Positions 43,743 through 51,888 of a DNA stretch of 64,000 bases are shown here, piece by piece; the stretch's first letter is position 1, and each line of letters starts with the position of its first letter. The translations under genes and the position numbers were made by a program. Origin of the DNA: Pusillimonas sp. UBA3987 (lineage in GTDB: Bacteria > Pseudomonadota > Gammaproteobacteria > Burkholderiales > Burkholderiaceae_B); NCBI GenBank assembly GCA_002384935.1, contig DGCD01000013.1:62001-126000 (forward strand), in the 5' to 3' direction. The notes under the pieces are model-generated. The model was not told where the DNA came from. It did no database searches and saw only the letters and a list, made by a program, of their open reading frames with translations.

Positions 43743-44177
43743 AGTGTGTTTCTCCATCGAGAGTTAGTGTTGCTATCTGAGCATCAAACCGACCGAAACC
43801 CTTGCAGCCTGAACATCCCAGGCTGCAGGACCCCAAAGATCGCCGTATGCATTGGTGATTGAATCATGAAACTTATTATGAGGCCAGCCCCATGAGGCGC
43901 TTCAGCCTTGCGCAAAATGCTGATGACGCTCTCGCAAAGCGTTGTTATAGCTGCCGTTGAGTACTGCTCTCAAGGACAGTTAAGCTAGTCTAGCCGCCCA
44001 CCACATGCAGTCAGACTAATTGGCTGCCCGCATGTCACCGTTGATAGCGTGCATTCAACATGCCACCATATCCGCGCTGATTATCGGAACCTGCTTGGCC
44101 AAAAAAGATGCGCGGATATCGTCATGGCATCGCGTAAGCTGGCTTGAAGCGGTCGAGTTTGAAGCGGGCCAAAATGT
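43743..44177. other. Gene-free stretch upstream of the GlcG-like gene
   Basis: About 430 bases between the GlcG-like gene and the tRNA-Pro terminator hold no convincing gene on either strand. Short open frames here lack ribosome sites and family resemblance. The composition differs from the flanking core genes. It may contain the promoter of the GlcG-like gene and decayed foreign DNA next to the tRNA, but no attachment-site repeat of the tRNA end was found. Confidence 0.5.
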
Positions 44178-44214
44178 AAAAAGGGTCTGTATGAAAATCA
44201 TACAGACCCTTTTT
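44178..44214 (-). terminator. Perfect 17-bp hairpin ending the tRNA-Pro transcript
   Basis: AAAAAGGGTCTGTATGA (44178-44194) and its exact complement (44198-44214) enclose a three-base AAA loop. The stem ends in a T run on either strand, so it can work in both directions. It lies ten bases beyond the 3' end of tRNA-Pro. Confidence 0.9.
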
Positions 44215-44223
44215 AACTCATGA

Positions 44224-44300
<77 letters not shown>

Positions 44301-44357
44301 AAAAGAATGCGATTATGACACATTCCCTGCCGCTTGTCATTTATTGTGTTGAATGCA

Positions 44358-46265
44358 TTAATAAACGGCCCGGGCTTGCAGATGAGCAAGTGTATAGGCC
44401 TGGTTGCGATAGGCCCAATCCGGCCAAAGCACGTGCGCCAGCGCCTCCTGTGCCAGTGTCGTCTCAACCGTTTGGGCCGTGTAGGTTTCGGGTGCGCAAT
44501 ACGTAAACTGACGAACAGGACGGTGGGGTTCCAGGACAAGCAACTGGTCGCCTTTCAAATAGCCGTAATTATCTGAAAATTGCATCATGGCGCGCCCGCC
44601 GCCTGCAGGGTTGGTTAGATCGTGGCCGATCATGGGGTGTTCTGATGAAATACCGGCCAGCGACAACAGGGTTGGGGCAAGATCGATCTGGCTGATAATG
44701 CGTGAATCGTTGCGCGGTTGAACGTCGCCGCCCAGGATCAGGGCGGGAATGTGAAAGTGTTTCAAAGGAATCAACTGCTCTCCGCCAACGCGGGCGTCGT
44801 GGTCGGCCACAATCAGAAACAGGGTGTTCTTCCAATAGTCGCTTTTTTTCGCTTGCTCAAAGAATGCCCCAAGTGCCCAATCGGCATAGCGTACGGTATT
44901 TTCAACGGTGGCAGGGTCTCCCTGCACGTCGATCCGGCCGGCGGGGTATTCCCAGGGCGAGTGATTGCTGACAGTAAATGCCAGAGTCAGGCTGGGCGCA
45001 TCCGACGGTTCACTCAACAAGCTATGCACTTTATTGAACATGTCTTCATCGGAAGCACCCCAGGTACCAATGAATGCAGGGTTGCTGAAGCTTTCGCGCT
45101 CGTGCAGCGAATCAAACCCATTGCCCAGGAAGAAACTCTTCATGTTGTCGAAATGGGCTTCACCGCCGTAGACGAAGCGCGAGTGATAGCCATATTGTTT
45201 GAGCAACTGTGCCAGCGTAAAGAAGCGGCTTTGCGCACCGGGAAGGCGCAAGGCTGCATCGGATAGCGTTGGTGGAAAGCCTGCCGAGATGGCTTCAAGC
45301 CCGCGTACGGAGCGCGTGCCTGTGGCGTATGCGCGGGTGAAATTCCAGGCCTCGCCGGCAAGCTGATCGATATTCGGCGTGAGATTTTGTCCGCCAAGGT
45401 TGGCAACATACTGTGCGCCCAGGCTTTCTTCCACAATAATGACAATATTCTTCAATGGGCTGGGTTGTGGACGAGACGCGATTTGCTTGTGCAGCGTGGG
45501 AATGGCGGGTGTTTCGGTAGCCGTGTCGATGTGCGCGTTTTTCTTTACGATCGATGCGATTTCGCTGGCATCGAGGTTGCCATAGACATCGGCCGCAGAG
45601 CGCTCGTTCTTTTTGCTGTATATGGCGTAGATGACGTTGTACAACGAGTTCAATGCAAGTGTATTGAGCAGGCTGTCGCCGCAATAAGCGACGGTAGACG
45701 GGTTAATGGGGCGGTGGCGCAGGGTACCCCGAATCGCCAGGAAAATAATGCAGGCAGACACCAGCGTAAGCAAGGATGCTAACCACAGGGAAAGCGGTTG
45801 GTCGACTGATGCGTGGCCAAACAGCATGTGTCCCGCCCAGCCAAGCACGCCCAGCATTGCAATGGTGCCGATAATGGTGGCTTTGTAGCCTTTCCAGAGC
45901 ATGCCGAACACCTCTTTCGGATGCTCAAGATATTCAACAAACAAGCGATTCGGGCGCGAGTCGTACTCGCTGATGAACTGGGGGGTGGCCAATTCAAGAA
46001 ACCCAAGCAAAAGCCAGCACAGTTGAAACCACCATTGTGCAAGTTCAAGCATTAGCGTCGTATCACCCAGCCAGAACGACACCAGTAATGGAATGCCGGC
46101 AAGAACGGCAATTTGGTGAGCATCGATACGCAAACCGCCTGCCAGTATCGGCAATAGGCCGCCGGCTTTTTGAACCCGTCGCCATTGCCAGCCGGCCAAT
46201 AGCAGGCGGCTGGCCGTCAGGAGCGCGAAGCTGGCCAGGATGAATACAAGAGTGAGTTGGAGCAT
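44358..46265 (-). CDS. LTA-synthase-like membrane sulfatase (phosphoglycerol transferase family)
   Basis: The 635-residue protein has about five N-terminal membrane segments (within residues 1-200) and a periplasmic sulfatase-fold domain beginning NIVIIVEESLGAQY. The catalytic Thr is expected in YATGTRSVRGLEA, and metal-binding residues lie in FLIVADHDAR. In gram-negatives such proteins (OpgB/LtaS-like) transfer phosphoglycerol or similar groups from lipids to periplasmic glucans or other envelope molecules. The real acceptor here is unknown. It sits between tRNA-Pro and the divergent MarR gene. Confidence 0.82.
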   Translation of the reverse strand: MLQLTLVFILASFALLTASRLLLAGWQWRRVQKAGGLLPILAGGLRIDAHQIAVLAGIPLLVSFWLGDTTLMLELAQWWFQLCWLLLGFLELATPQFISEYDSRPNRLFVEYLEHPKEVFGMLWKGYKATIIGTIAMLGVLGWAGHMLFGHASVDQPLSLWLASLLTLVSACIIFLAIRGTLRHRPINPSTVAYCGDSLLNTLALNSLYNVIYAIYSKKNERSAADVYGNLDASEIASIVKKNAHIDTATETPAIPTLHKQIASRPQPSPLKNIVIIVEESLGAQYVANLGGQNLTPNIDQLAGEAWNFTRAYATGTRSVRGLEAISAGFPPTLSDAALRLPGAQSRFFTLAQLLKQYGYHSRFVYGGEAHFDNMKSFFLGNGFDSLHERESFSNPAFIGTWGASDEDMFNKVHSLLSEPSDAPSLTLAFTVSNHSPWEYPAGRIDVQGDPATVENTVRYADWALGAFFEQAKKSDYWKNTLFLIVADHDARVGGEQLIPLKHFHIPALILGGDVQPRNDSRIISQIDLAPTLLSLAGISSEHPMIGHDLTNPAGGGRAMMQFSDNYGYLKGDQLLVLEPHRPVRQFTYCAPETYTAQTVETTLAQEALAHVLWPDWAYRNQAYTLAHLQARAVY

Positions 46266-46387
46266 AGCGGGGAAGGAGGCAGCCGTGTTTTAACGTGGCG
46301 TAATATATAGTAGGAATACGTGTTCGTGAAGCGCCACCTTAACACTAGTTTGTGGTTTTGTAATCGATAGATTTTTTGGGTTGAAAA

Positions 46388-46867
46388 ATGGCTGATAGGA
46401 ATGATTCGCAATCTTCTGCCGACACGTCGTTGGCACGTTATGATTTTTCTGAACAGGTTGGGCATTTGCTTCGCAGGGCCTACCAGCGTCATATCGCACT
46501 TTTTCAACAGATTATTCCAGACACCCAATTAACCGCTGCGCAGTTTGTGGTGTTGTGTGCCGTGAAAGATTGCGGAGCGTGCTCGCTTAGCGAGATTGTG
46601 AAGCGTACGGCGATCGACCAGGCAACGGTGCGCGGTGTGATCGATCGTTTGAAGATACGCAAGCTGATTGCCGTACGCCACGATGATGTCGATCGTCGCA
46701 AAGTGCTGGTTTCACTTACCCCGGTGGGAACGGATCTGGTGGGCTCCATGGTGCCGTTTGCGTTTGAAATTACCGAGAAAACATTCAACGGGTTCAATCC
46801 GGCCGAGCGACTTGCCCTGATTTATCTTTTAAACAAGATGTGTGAAACAGACGAGATCGACGAATAA
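46388..46867 (+). CDS. MarR-family regulator, likely NicR/BpsR-type repressor of nicotinate genes
   Basis: The 159-residue winged-helix protein has a typical MarR layout: an N-terminal dimer helix (EQVGHLLRRAYQRHIALFQQ), a recognition region (AIDQATVRGVIDRLKIRKL) and a wing with DRRKVLVSLTP. Its overall look matches NicR of Pseudomonas and BpsR of Bordetella, which repress nicotinic acid catabolism and respond to 6-hydroxynicotinate. The adjacent transporter and nic genes, with shared palindromes in their promoters, support this role. No copy of the palindrome was found ahead of its own gene. Confidence 0.8.
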   Translation: MADRNDSQSSADTSLARYDFSEQVGHLLRRAYQRHIALFQQIIPDTQLTAAQFVVLCAVKDCGACSLSEIVKRTAIDQATVRGVIDRLKIRKLIAVRHDDVDRRKVLVSLTPVGTDLVGSMVPFAFEITEKTFNGFNPAERLALIYLLNKMCETDEIDE

Positions 46868-47170
46868 CGATATTTTTTGTGCCCATTGCTTCGGTTTTTT
46901 TAAGCGTATACGCTCTATTAATACCTTTAATTTATTGAGTGCTCACTCTATTGTTACTGGGTGTTTTACAGGGCAAGGTGCTTTTTAAACAGGCGTTTAA
47001 CTACGGAAACGCACTTTTATGAATCAAGGGTTTATCCCTAGTGCTTACTGTCTTTACGTCTTAAATTTCGATGTGTACACTTTAAAAGCGTGCTTGATTC
47101 TAGCAACAGCACAGTTGAGGTGTATTTCATTATTCGTTACCAAAAACGTGCTTACAACAGGAAATCCGAT
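46868..47170 (+). promoter_or_regulatory. Promoter region of the Liv-type transporter with perfect palindrome
   Basis: AGCGTATACGCT at 46903-46914 is a perfect 12-base palindrome. TTGCTT (46886-46891) and TACGCT (46909-46914, the last six bases of the palindrome) are 17 bases apart and suit a -35/-10 pair, so a repressor bound here would block RNA polymerase. The same geometry is found ahead of nicC. A looser repeat, GAGTGCTCACTC, lies at 46937. The predicted leader to the livK-like gene is long, about 250 bases. Confidence 0.6.
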
Positions 47171-48379
47171 ATGAAAGGCATGAAATTTTATTCTTCACTT
47201 ATGGCGTTAACCTTGGGCGCCGCGGTTTCGACCGGTGCGGCAGCCGAGGATGTCATTAAAATAGGCGAATTGAACAGCTATAAAGCTCAGCCTGCGTTCC
47301 TGGGTCCATATAAAAACGGTATGGAGCTTGCAATTGAACAAATCAATGAATCGGGCGGCCTGAATGGCAAGAAAGTCGAACTGGTCATTAAGGACGATAA
47401 CGCCACCACGGGCGACGCTGTTCGCGTTGCGGAAGAACTGGTTTCCCGTGACCAGGTTGATGTGCTGACTGGTACTTTTCTTTCGCATATTGGCTTGGCG
47501 GTTACCGACTTCGCTAAACAGAAAAAAACATTCTTCCTGGCTGCCGAACCGCTAACAGACAAAATTGTCTGGGAAGATGGCAACCGTTACACGTTCCGCC
47601 TGCGTCCTTCAACCTACATGCAGGTAGCGGCGTTGGTTCCCGAAGCCGTGAAAATGAACAAGAAGCGTTGGGGGCTGGTGTATCCCAACTATGAGTACGG
47701 TCAATCTGCCGCCGCAACCTTCAAAAAGCTCATGAAAGAAGCGCAGCCCGATGTTGAGTTCGTTGCAGAGCAGGCAGCGCCGTTAGGCAAGGTCGACGCC
47801 GGCAGTGTGGTACAGGCATTGTCTGATGCTGATGTCGATGCCGTTTTCAATGTGTTGTTTGCGGCTGATCTGGCCAAGTTTGTACGGGCCGGCTCCCAGC
47901 GTAACTTCTTCGACGACAAGCCGGTTGTCAGTCTGCTTACGGGTGAGCCCGAGTATCTTGATCCATTGGGTAGCGAAACACCGGAAGGTTGGGTTGTAAC
48001 GGGTTACCCCTGGTACGCAATCGACACCCCCGAGCACAAGGCGTTTCTTGATGCTTATGAGGCGAAGTTCGACGATTATCCCCGCCTGGGCAGTATCGTG
48101 GGTTATTCGGCCATTATGTCCTTGGCCGAAGGGATTAAAAAAGCGGGCTCGACTGAAACTGAAGACATGATCGAGGCTTTCCGGGGCTTGGAGTTGATGT
48201 CGCCGTTTGGTCCGATTGAATATCGCGCTGCCGATCACCAGTCCACGATGGGGGCTTATGTTGGTAAGTTAACCAAGAAAGACGGTAAAGGCATCATGAC
48301 CGACATTGTCTATGTGGATGGCAAGGATGTTTTGCCGTCTGCCGAGGTAGTAAAAGAGTGGCGTCCTGCTTCCGAGTAA
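47171..48379 (+). CDS. Liv-type ABC substrate-binding protein, candidate nicotinate binder
   Basis: The 402-residue precursor has a Sec signal (ending near STGAAA) and the type I periplasmic fold of Leu/Ile/Val-binding proteins: IKIGELNSYKAQPAFLGPYK, KVELVIKDDNATTGDAV and GYSAIMSLAEGIKKAG. This large family also binds aromatic acids and amides. Its position behind a NicR-like repressor and palindrome suggests nicotinate or 6-hydroxynicotinate as ligand, which is an inference. AGGAAA precedes the ATG at 47171; an upstream frame extension is rejected. A terminator-like hairpin follows. Confidence 0.82.
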   Translation: MKGMKFYSSLMALTLGAAVSTGAAAEDVIKIGELNSYKAQPAFLGPYKNGMELAIEQINESGGLNGKKVELVIKDDNATTGDAVRVAEELVSRDQVDVLTGTFLSHIGLAVTDFAKQKKTFFLAAEPLTDKIVWEDGNRYTFRLRPSTYMQVAALVPEAVKMNKKRWGLVYPNYEYGQSAAATFKKLMKEAQPDVEFVAEQAAPLGKVDAGSVVQALSDADVDAVFNVLFAADLAKFVRAGSQRNFFDDKPVVSLLTGEPEYLDPLGSETPEGWVVTGYPWYAIDTPEHKAFLDAYEAKFDDYPRLGSIVGYSAIMSLAEGIKKAGSTETEDMIEAFRGLELMSPFGPIEYRAADHQSTMGAYVGKLTKKDGKGIMTDIVYVDGKDVLPSAEVVKEWRPASE

Positions 48380-48394
48380 CGTCATGAAGTATGG

Positions 48395-48431
48395 CCTCTG
48401 CCACTCTTTGGGGTGGCAGGGGTTTTAATTT
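48395..48431 (+). terminator. Intercistronic terminator between the binding-protein gene and the permease gene
   Basis: CCTCTGCCAC (48395-48404) pairs with GTGGCAGGGG (48413-48422) over 10 bp, including one G-T pair, around an eight-base loop. TTTTAATTTTT follows. The permease ATG lies only 16 bases beyond, so the hairpin probably reduces rather than stops transcription of the downstream genes. Confidence 0.8.
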
Positions 48432-48446
48432 TTGGGTAATGGTCAA

Positions 48447-50360
48447 ATGGACTTGTCGGGTTTTATTGTTCAAATTCTGAACGGCTTCGCAGAGGCGTCG
48501 TCGCTGTTTTTGGTTGCAGCGGGCCTTTCGCTTATTTTTGGTGTCACGCGCATTGTTAACTTTGCCCATGGCTCGCTGTATATGCTGGGTATCTACGTGG
48601 CCTACAGCATCGTGCAGGAGTTGGGTAATCATGCGTTTGGTTTCTGGTTCAGCCTGTTGCTTGCGGCGCTTGTTATCGGCGCATTGGGCGCACTGGTTGA
48701 AATTATTCTTTTGCGGCGGATTTATCGCGCGCCGGAACTGTTTCAGTTGCTGGCCACGTTCGCCTTGGTGCTGATTTTTCGTGATGTCGCCTTGTTTATC
48801 TGGGGGCCGCAAGACTTGCTCGGCCCGATTGCGCCAGGGCTGAACGGCTCGATCAAAATCCTCGGCCACTATTTTCCCAAGTACGATGTTGTGCTCATTT
48901 TTATTGGGCCGGTTGTATTGGGGTTGCTGTGGTTGCTGCTTACGCGTACACGTTGGGGAACGCTGGTTCGCGCAGCCACACAAGACCGCGAGATGCTGGG
49001 CGCATTGGGTGTCAACCAGGCATGGCTTTTCACGGCGGTGTTTGCGCTGGGTGCGTTTCTTGCTGCGTTGGGCGGTGCCGTCCAGATTCCGCGTCTGCCG
49101 GCCAACTTAACGCTCGACCTGGGCGTGATCGGAGATGCTTTCGTGATCGTGGTTGTCGGGGGCATGGGTTCCATTCCGGGGGCGTACGTTGCTGCCCTCA
49201 TTATTGCCGAGTTGAAGGCAATGTGTATTGCGCTTGGCACCGTTTCCCTGTTTGGTTTTACGTTCGATTTCCCACGTCTTACGTTGGTTGTCGAGTTCAT
49301 TTTCATGGCCCTGGTCCTGGTGTTCCGGCCATGGGGCTTGTTCGGCACAGTGGCTTCGGTAAGCCGGAATTCCGCGCCTATTGAGGCGCCTTATCGCCCC
49401 GCAACTGCGCCGTTCAAGTGGTTTATTGCGGTGGTTATTGCCGTGGTTGCCGCATTGCCCTTAATGTCGGCCTGGTTGCCTTATGCCCCGGTACTGGCGC
49501 TTGACATCATGGTGGCCGCCTTGTTTGCCCTTAGCCTTCATTTCATTATGGGGCCCGGCGGCATGCACTCATTCGGCCATGCCGCGTATTACGGGCTGGG
49601 CGCCTATGGTGCGGCGTTGCTCTTGAAAACGGCTGCGTTTTCAATGGGCTGGTCAATGGCTATTGCGCCGATTATTGCCGGCTTTGGTGCCCTGATTTTC
49701 GGCTGGTTCTGCGTTCGTCTGGCCGGGGTGTATCTGGCCATGTTAACGCTGGCTTTCGGGCAAATTGTCTGGTCGGTTATCTACCAGTGGGACAGCTTTA
49801 CCGGTGGTTCCAACGGCATGATCGGGATTTGGCCGGCGCCGTGGTTGTCGGGTGACGCCTATTACTACTTCGCGTTTGCGATTGTCATTATTTCGGCAAT
49901 TGTGTTGCGTCGCCTGCTGTTCTCGCCATTTGGTTATGCATTGCGTGCCGCGCGTGATTCAGGCCTGCGTGCCGATGCGCTGGGTATCGATGTAAAGCGG
50001 GTTCAGCTTGTGGCGTTCGTAATCGCAGGTACTTTTGCCGGCCTGGCGGGCGTGTTGTATGTGTTCTCCAAGGGCAGTGCCGCGCCCGAAATCATCTGGG
50101 TCGGCAAGTCGGTTGACGGTCTCGTAATGGTGTTGCTGGGCGGTATTCAAACGCTTGTCGGGCCTATTGTCGGTGCCGCAACGTTCCAGTTCCTGCAAGA
50201 CTATTTCATGGGCATCACCCAGTACTGGCTCGCCTTGTTCGGTGGCGTCATCCTCCTGATCGTGTTGGCCTTCCCGCAAGGGGTTGCCGGTTATTTCAAG
50301 GAGTTTTTTGATTATCGGGCTGCCAGGCGCGCGCAAGCGTTGGCTACCGCGAAGGAGTAA
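48447..50360 (+). CDS. Fused LivH-LivM branched-chain-type ABC permease
   Basis: One 637-residue chain carries both permeases. Residues 1-300 resemble LivH (AAGLSLIFGVTRIVNFAHGSLY and VVVGGMGSIPGAYVAALI). Residues 310-637 resemble LivM (GPGGMHSFGHAAYYGLGAYG and the EAA-like ARDSGLRADALGIDVKRVQL). About 16-18 hydrophobic segments are visible. In most bacteria these are two genes, so the fusion fixes a 1:1 ratio. The ATG at 48447 is preferred over a TTG five codons earlier. livG starts five bases after the stop. Confidence 0.88.
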   Translation: MDLSGFIVQILNGFAEASSLFLVAAGLSLIFGVTRIVNFAHGSLYMLGIYVAYSIVQELGNHAFGFWFSLLLAALVIGALGALVEIILLRRIYRAPELFQLLATFALVLIFRDVALFIWGPQDLLGPIAPGLNGSIKILGHYFPKYDVVLIFIGPVVLGLLWLLLTRTRWGTLVRAATQDREMLGALGVNQAWLFTAVFALGAFLAALGGAVQIPRLPANLTLDLGVIGDAFVIVVVGGMGSIPGAYVAALIIAELKAMCIALGTVSLFGFTFDFPRLTLVVEFIFMALVLVFRPWGLFGTVASVSRNSAPIEAPYRPATAPFKWFIAVVIAVVAALPLMSAWLPYAPVLALDIMVAALFALSLHFIMGPGGMHSFGHAAYYGLGAYGAALLLKTAAFSMGWSMAIAPIIAGFGALIFGWFCVRLAGVYLAMLTLAFGQIVWSVIYQWDSFTGGSNGMIGIWPAPWLSGDAYYYFAFAIVIISAIVLRRLLFSPFGYALRAARDSGLRADALGIDVKRVQLVAFVIAGTFAGLAGVLYVFSKGSAAPEIIWVGKSVDGLVMVLLGGIQTLVGPIVGAATFQFLQDYFMGITQYWLALFGGVILLIVLAFPQGVAGYFKEFFDYRAARRAQALATAKE

Positions 50361-50365
50361 CCGCC

Positions 50366-51142
50366 ATGAGTTTATTGGTTGTAAAAGATTTAAAGAAAGC
50401 CTTTGGCGGCAATATTGCGGTCGATGGGGTCAGTTTCGAATTGAAGGCGGGCGAACTTCTTGCACTTATCGGGCCTAATGGTGCCGGCAAGACGACCACC
50501 TTCAATATGGTCAATGGTCAGTTGCCCGCAACGGCGGGGTCCATCAAATTGAATGGGCAGGAACTGTTGGGGCGGCCCCCGCGCCAAGTTGCCCATATGG
50601 GCGTTGGGCGCACCTTTCAAATTGCGGCAACCTTTGCTTCGTTAACCGTGATTGAAAACGTGCAAATGGCCATTCTGGCGCATGAGCGGAAAATCTATTC
50701 GTTCTGGAAACCCGCGGCGTCTTATTTCCGTGAAAAAGCCATGTCGTTGCTCGAGCAGGTTGGCATGGACAGCCAGGCCGAAAGGCCTTGCAGCGAGCTT
50801 GCTTATGGTGACGTGAAAAGGGTGGAGCTGGCGATTGGCCTGGCTAACGATCCGGTTCTGTTGCTTATGGACGAACCCACCGCAGGCATGGCGCCCAAAG
50901 AGCGTAATGAGCTCATGGCACTTACCAAAAAGCTGGTGGTTGACCGGAATATGGCGGTTTTATTCACTGAACACAGCATGGACGTTGTGTTTGCCTACGC
51001 CGATCGCATGATTGTATTGGCTCGCGGTCGCTTGATTGCCGAGGGTGGCGCAGAAGATATTCGCAATCATCCCAAGGTACAGGAAGTGTATTTCGGCACG
51101 GGTAAAACTTTTGAAAAGAAACAATCGGATGCAACAGCATGA
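50366..51142 (+). CDS. Liv-type ABC ATP-binding protein LivG
   Basis: The 258-residue ATPase has Walker A GPNGAGKTT, Q-loop FQIAATFASLTV, and Walker B LLLMDEPTAGMAP. Its signature region reads SELAYGDVKR, a variant of the usual LSGGQ found in the LivG branch. Its stop overlaps the start of livF by four bases (ATGA). It serves the fused permease encoded upstream. Confidence 0.92.
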   Translation: MSLLVVKDLKKAFGGNIAVDGVSFELKAGELLALIGPNGAGKTTTFNMVNGQLPATAGSIKLNGQELLGRPPRQVAHMGVGRTFQIAATFASLTVIENVQMAILAHERKIYSFWKPAASYFREKAMSLLEQVGMDSQAERPCSELAYGDVKRVELAIGLANDPVLLLMDEPTAGMAPKERNELMALTKKLVVDRNMAVLFTEHSMDVVFAYADRMIVLARGRLIAEGGAEDIRNHPKVQEVYFGTGKTFEKKQSDATA

Positions 51143-51888
51143 GCAAGGTAGATTTCAATCCCGATGAACCGCTTTTGACGGTATCAAAACTGAATGCATG
51201 GTACGGTGCCGCGCATATTTTGTTCGATGTCGACCTGAATGTTCGCCGTGGCGAAGTCGTGGCCCTGATGGGCCGCAACGGGGCGGGCAAGTCGACCACG
51301 CTCAAATCGATCATGGGCCTGATGGAAAAGTCCAAGGGCGACATTCACTTCATGGGGAGCAAGGTCTCGGGGCGCCAGTCGTTCGAGATCGCGCGTCGTG
51401 GCGTGGGGTTTGTGCCCGAGGATCGCCGTGTATTCAGTGACCTTACGGTAACTGAAAACCTGGAAGTGGGGCGCCAGCCGTCCCGTACATGGCCGGACGG
51501 CACGCCCGCATTTCGCTGGACCCCCGAAGATCTGTACAAGCTCTTTCCCAACCTGGGGGGCATGCAGGATCGCCCGGGCGGTCAGATGAGCGGTGGTGAG
51601 CAGCAAATGCTAACCGTGGCACGCACGCTAATGGGTAATCCGTTCCTGGTTTTGCTGGACGAGCCGTCAGAGGGCGTGGCACCGCTGATCGTGGAGCAAA
51701 TGGCCAATATGATTATTGCGCTTAAAGAGCACGGTGTCAGTGTGTTGCTTTCCGAGCAGAACGTTCACTTTGCAGAATTGGTTTCCGATCGGGTGTATGT
51801 GCTTGAAAAGGGCCAGATCCGCTATGCGGCCACCATGGCGGAACTGGCCGAGAACGAGGAGATACGGCGAAGCTATCTTACGGTTTGA
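51139..51888 (+). CDS. Liv-type ABC ATP-binding protein LivF
   Basis: This 249-residue second ATPase of the importer has Walker A GRNGAGKST, signature MSGGEQQML and Walker B LVLLDEPSEGVAP. It ends the transporter operon. Its last 16 bases overlap the 3' end of the opposing cytochrome-bearing NicB gene, and its terminator lies inside that gene. Confidence 0.92.
   Translation: MSKVDFNPDEPLLTVSKLNAWYGAAHILFDVDLNVRRGEVVALMGRNGAGKSTTLKSIMGLMEKSKGDIHFMGSKVSGRQSFEIARRGVGFVPEDRRVFSDLTVTENLEVGRQPSRTWPDGTPAFRWTPEDLYKLFPNLGGMQDRPGGQMSGGEQQMLTVARTLMGNPFLVLLDEPSEGVAPLIVEQMANMIIALKEHGVSVLLSEQNVHFAELVSDRVYVLEKGQIRYAATMAELAENEEIRRSYLTV

Noticed and set aside
46937..46948. GAGTGCTCACTC as a second operator ahead of the Liv-type transporter
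   Set aside because: Its arms are only five bases with a mismatched centre, and its spacing differs from the AGCGTATACGCT sites; it is too weak to list as a binding site.
47171..51888. Calling the transporter a leucine/isoleucine/valine system by name
   Set aside because: Family resemblance alone does not give the substrate, and the genetic context points to a pyridine carboxylate instead.
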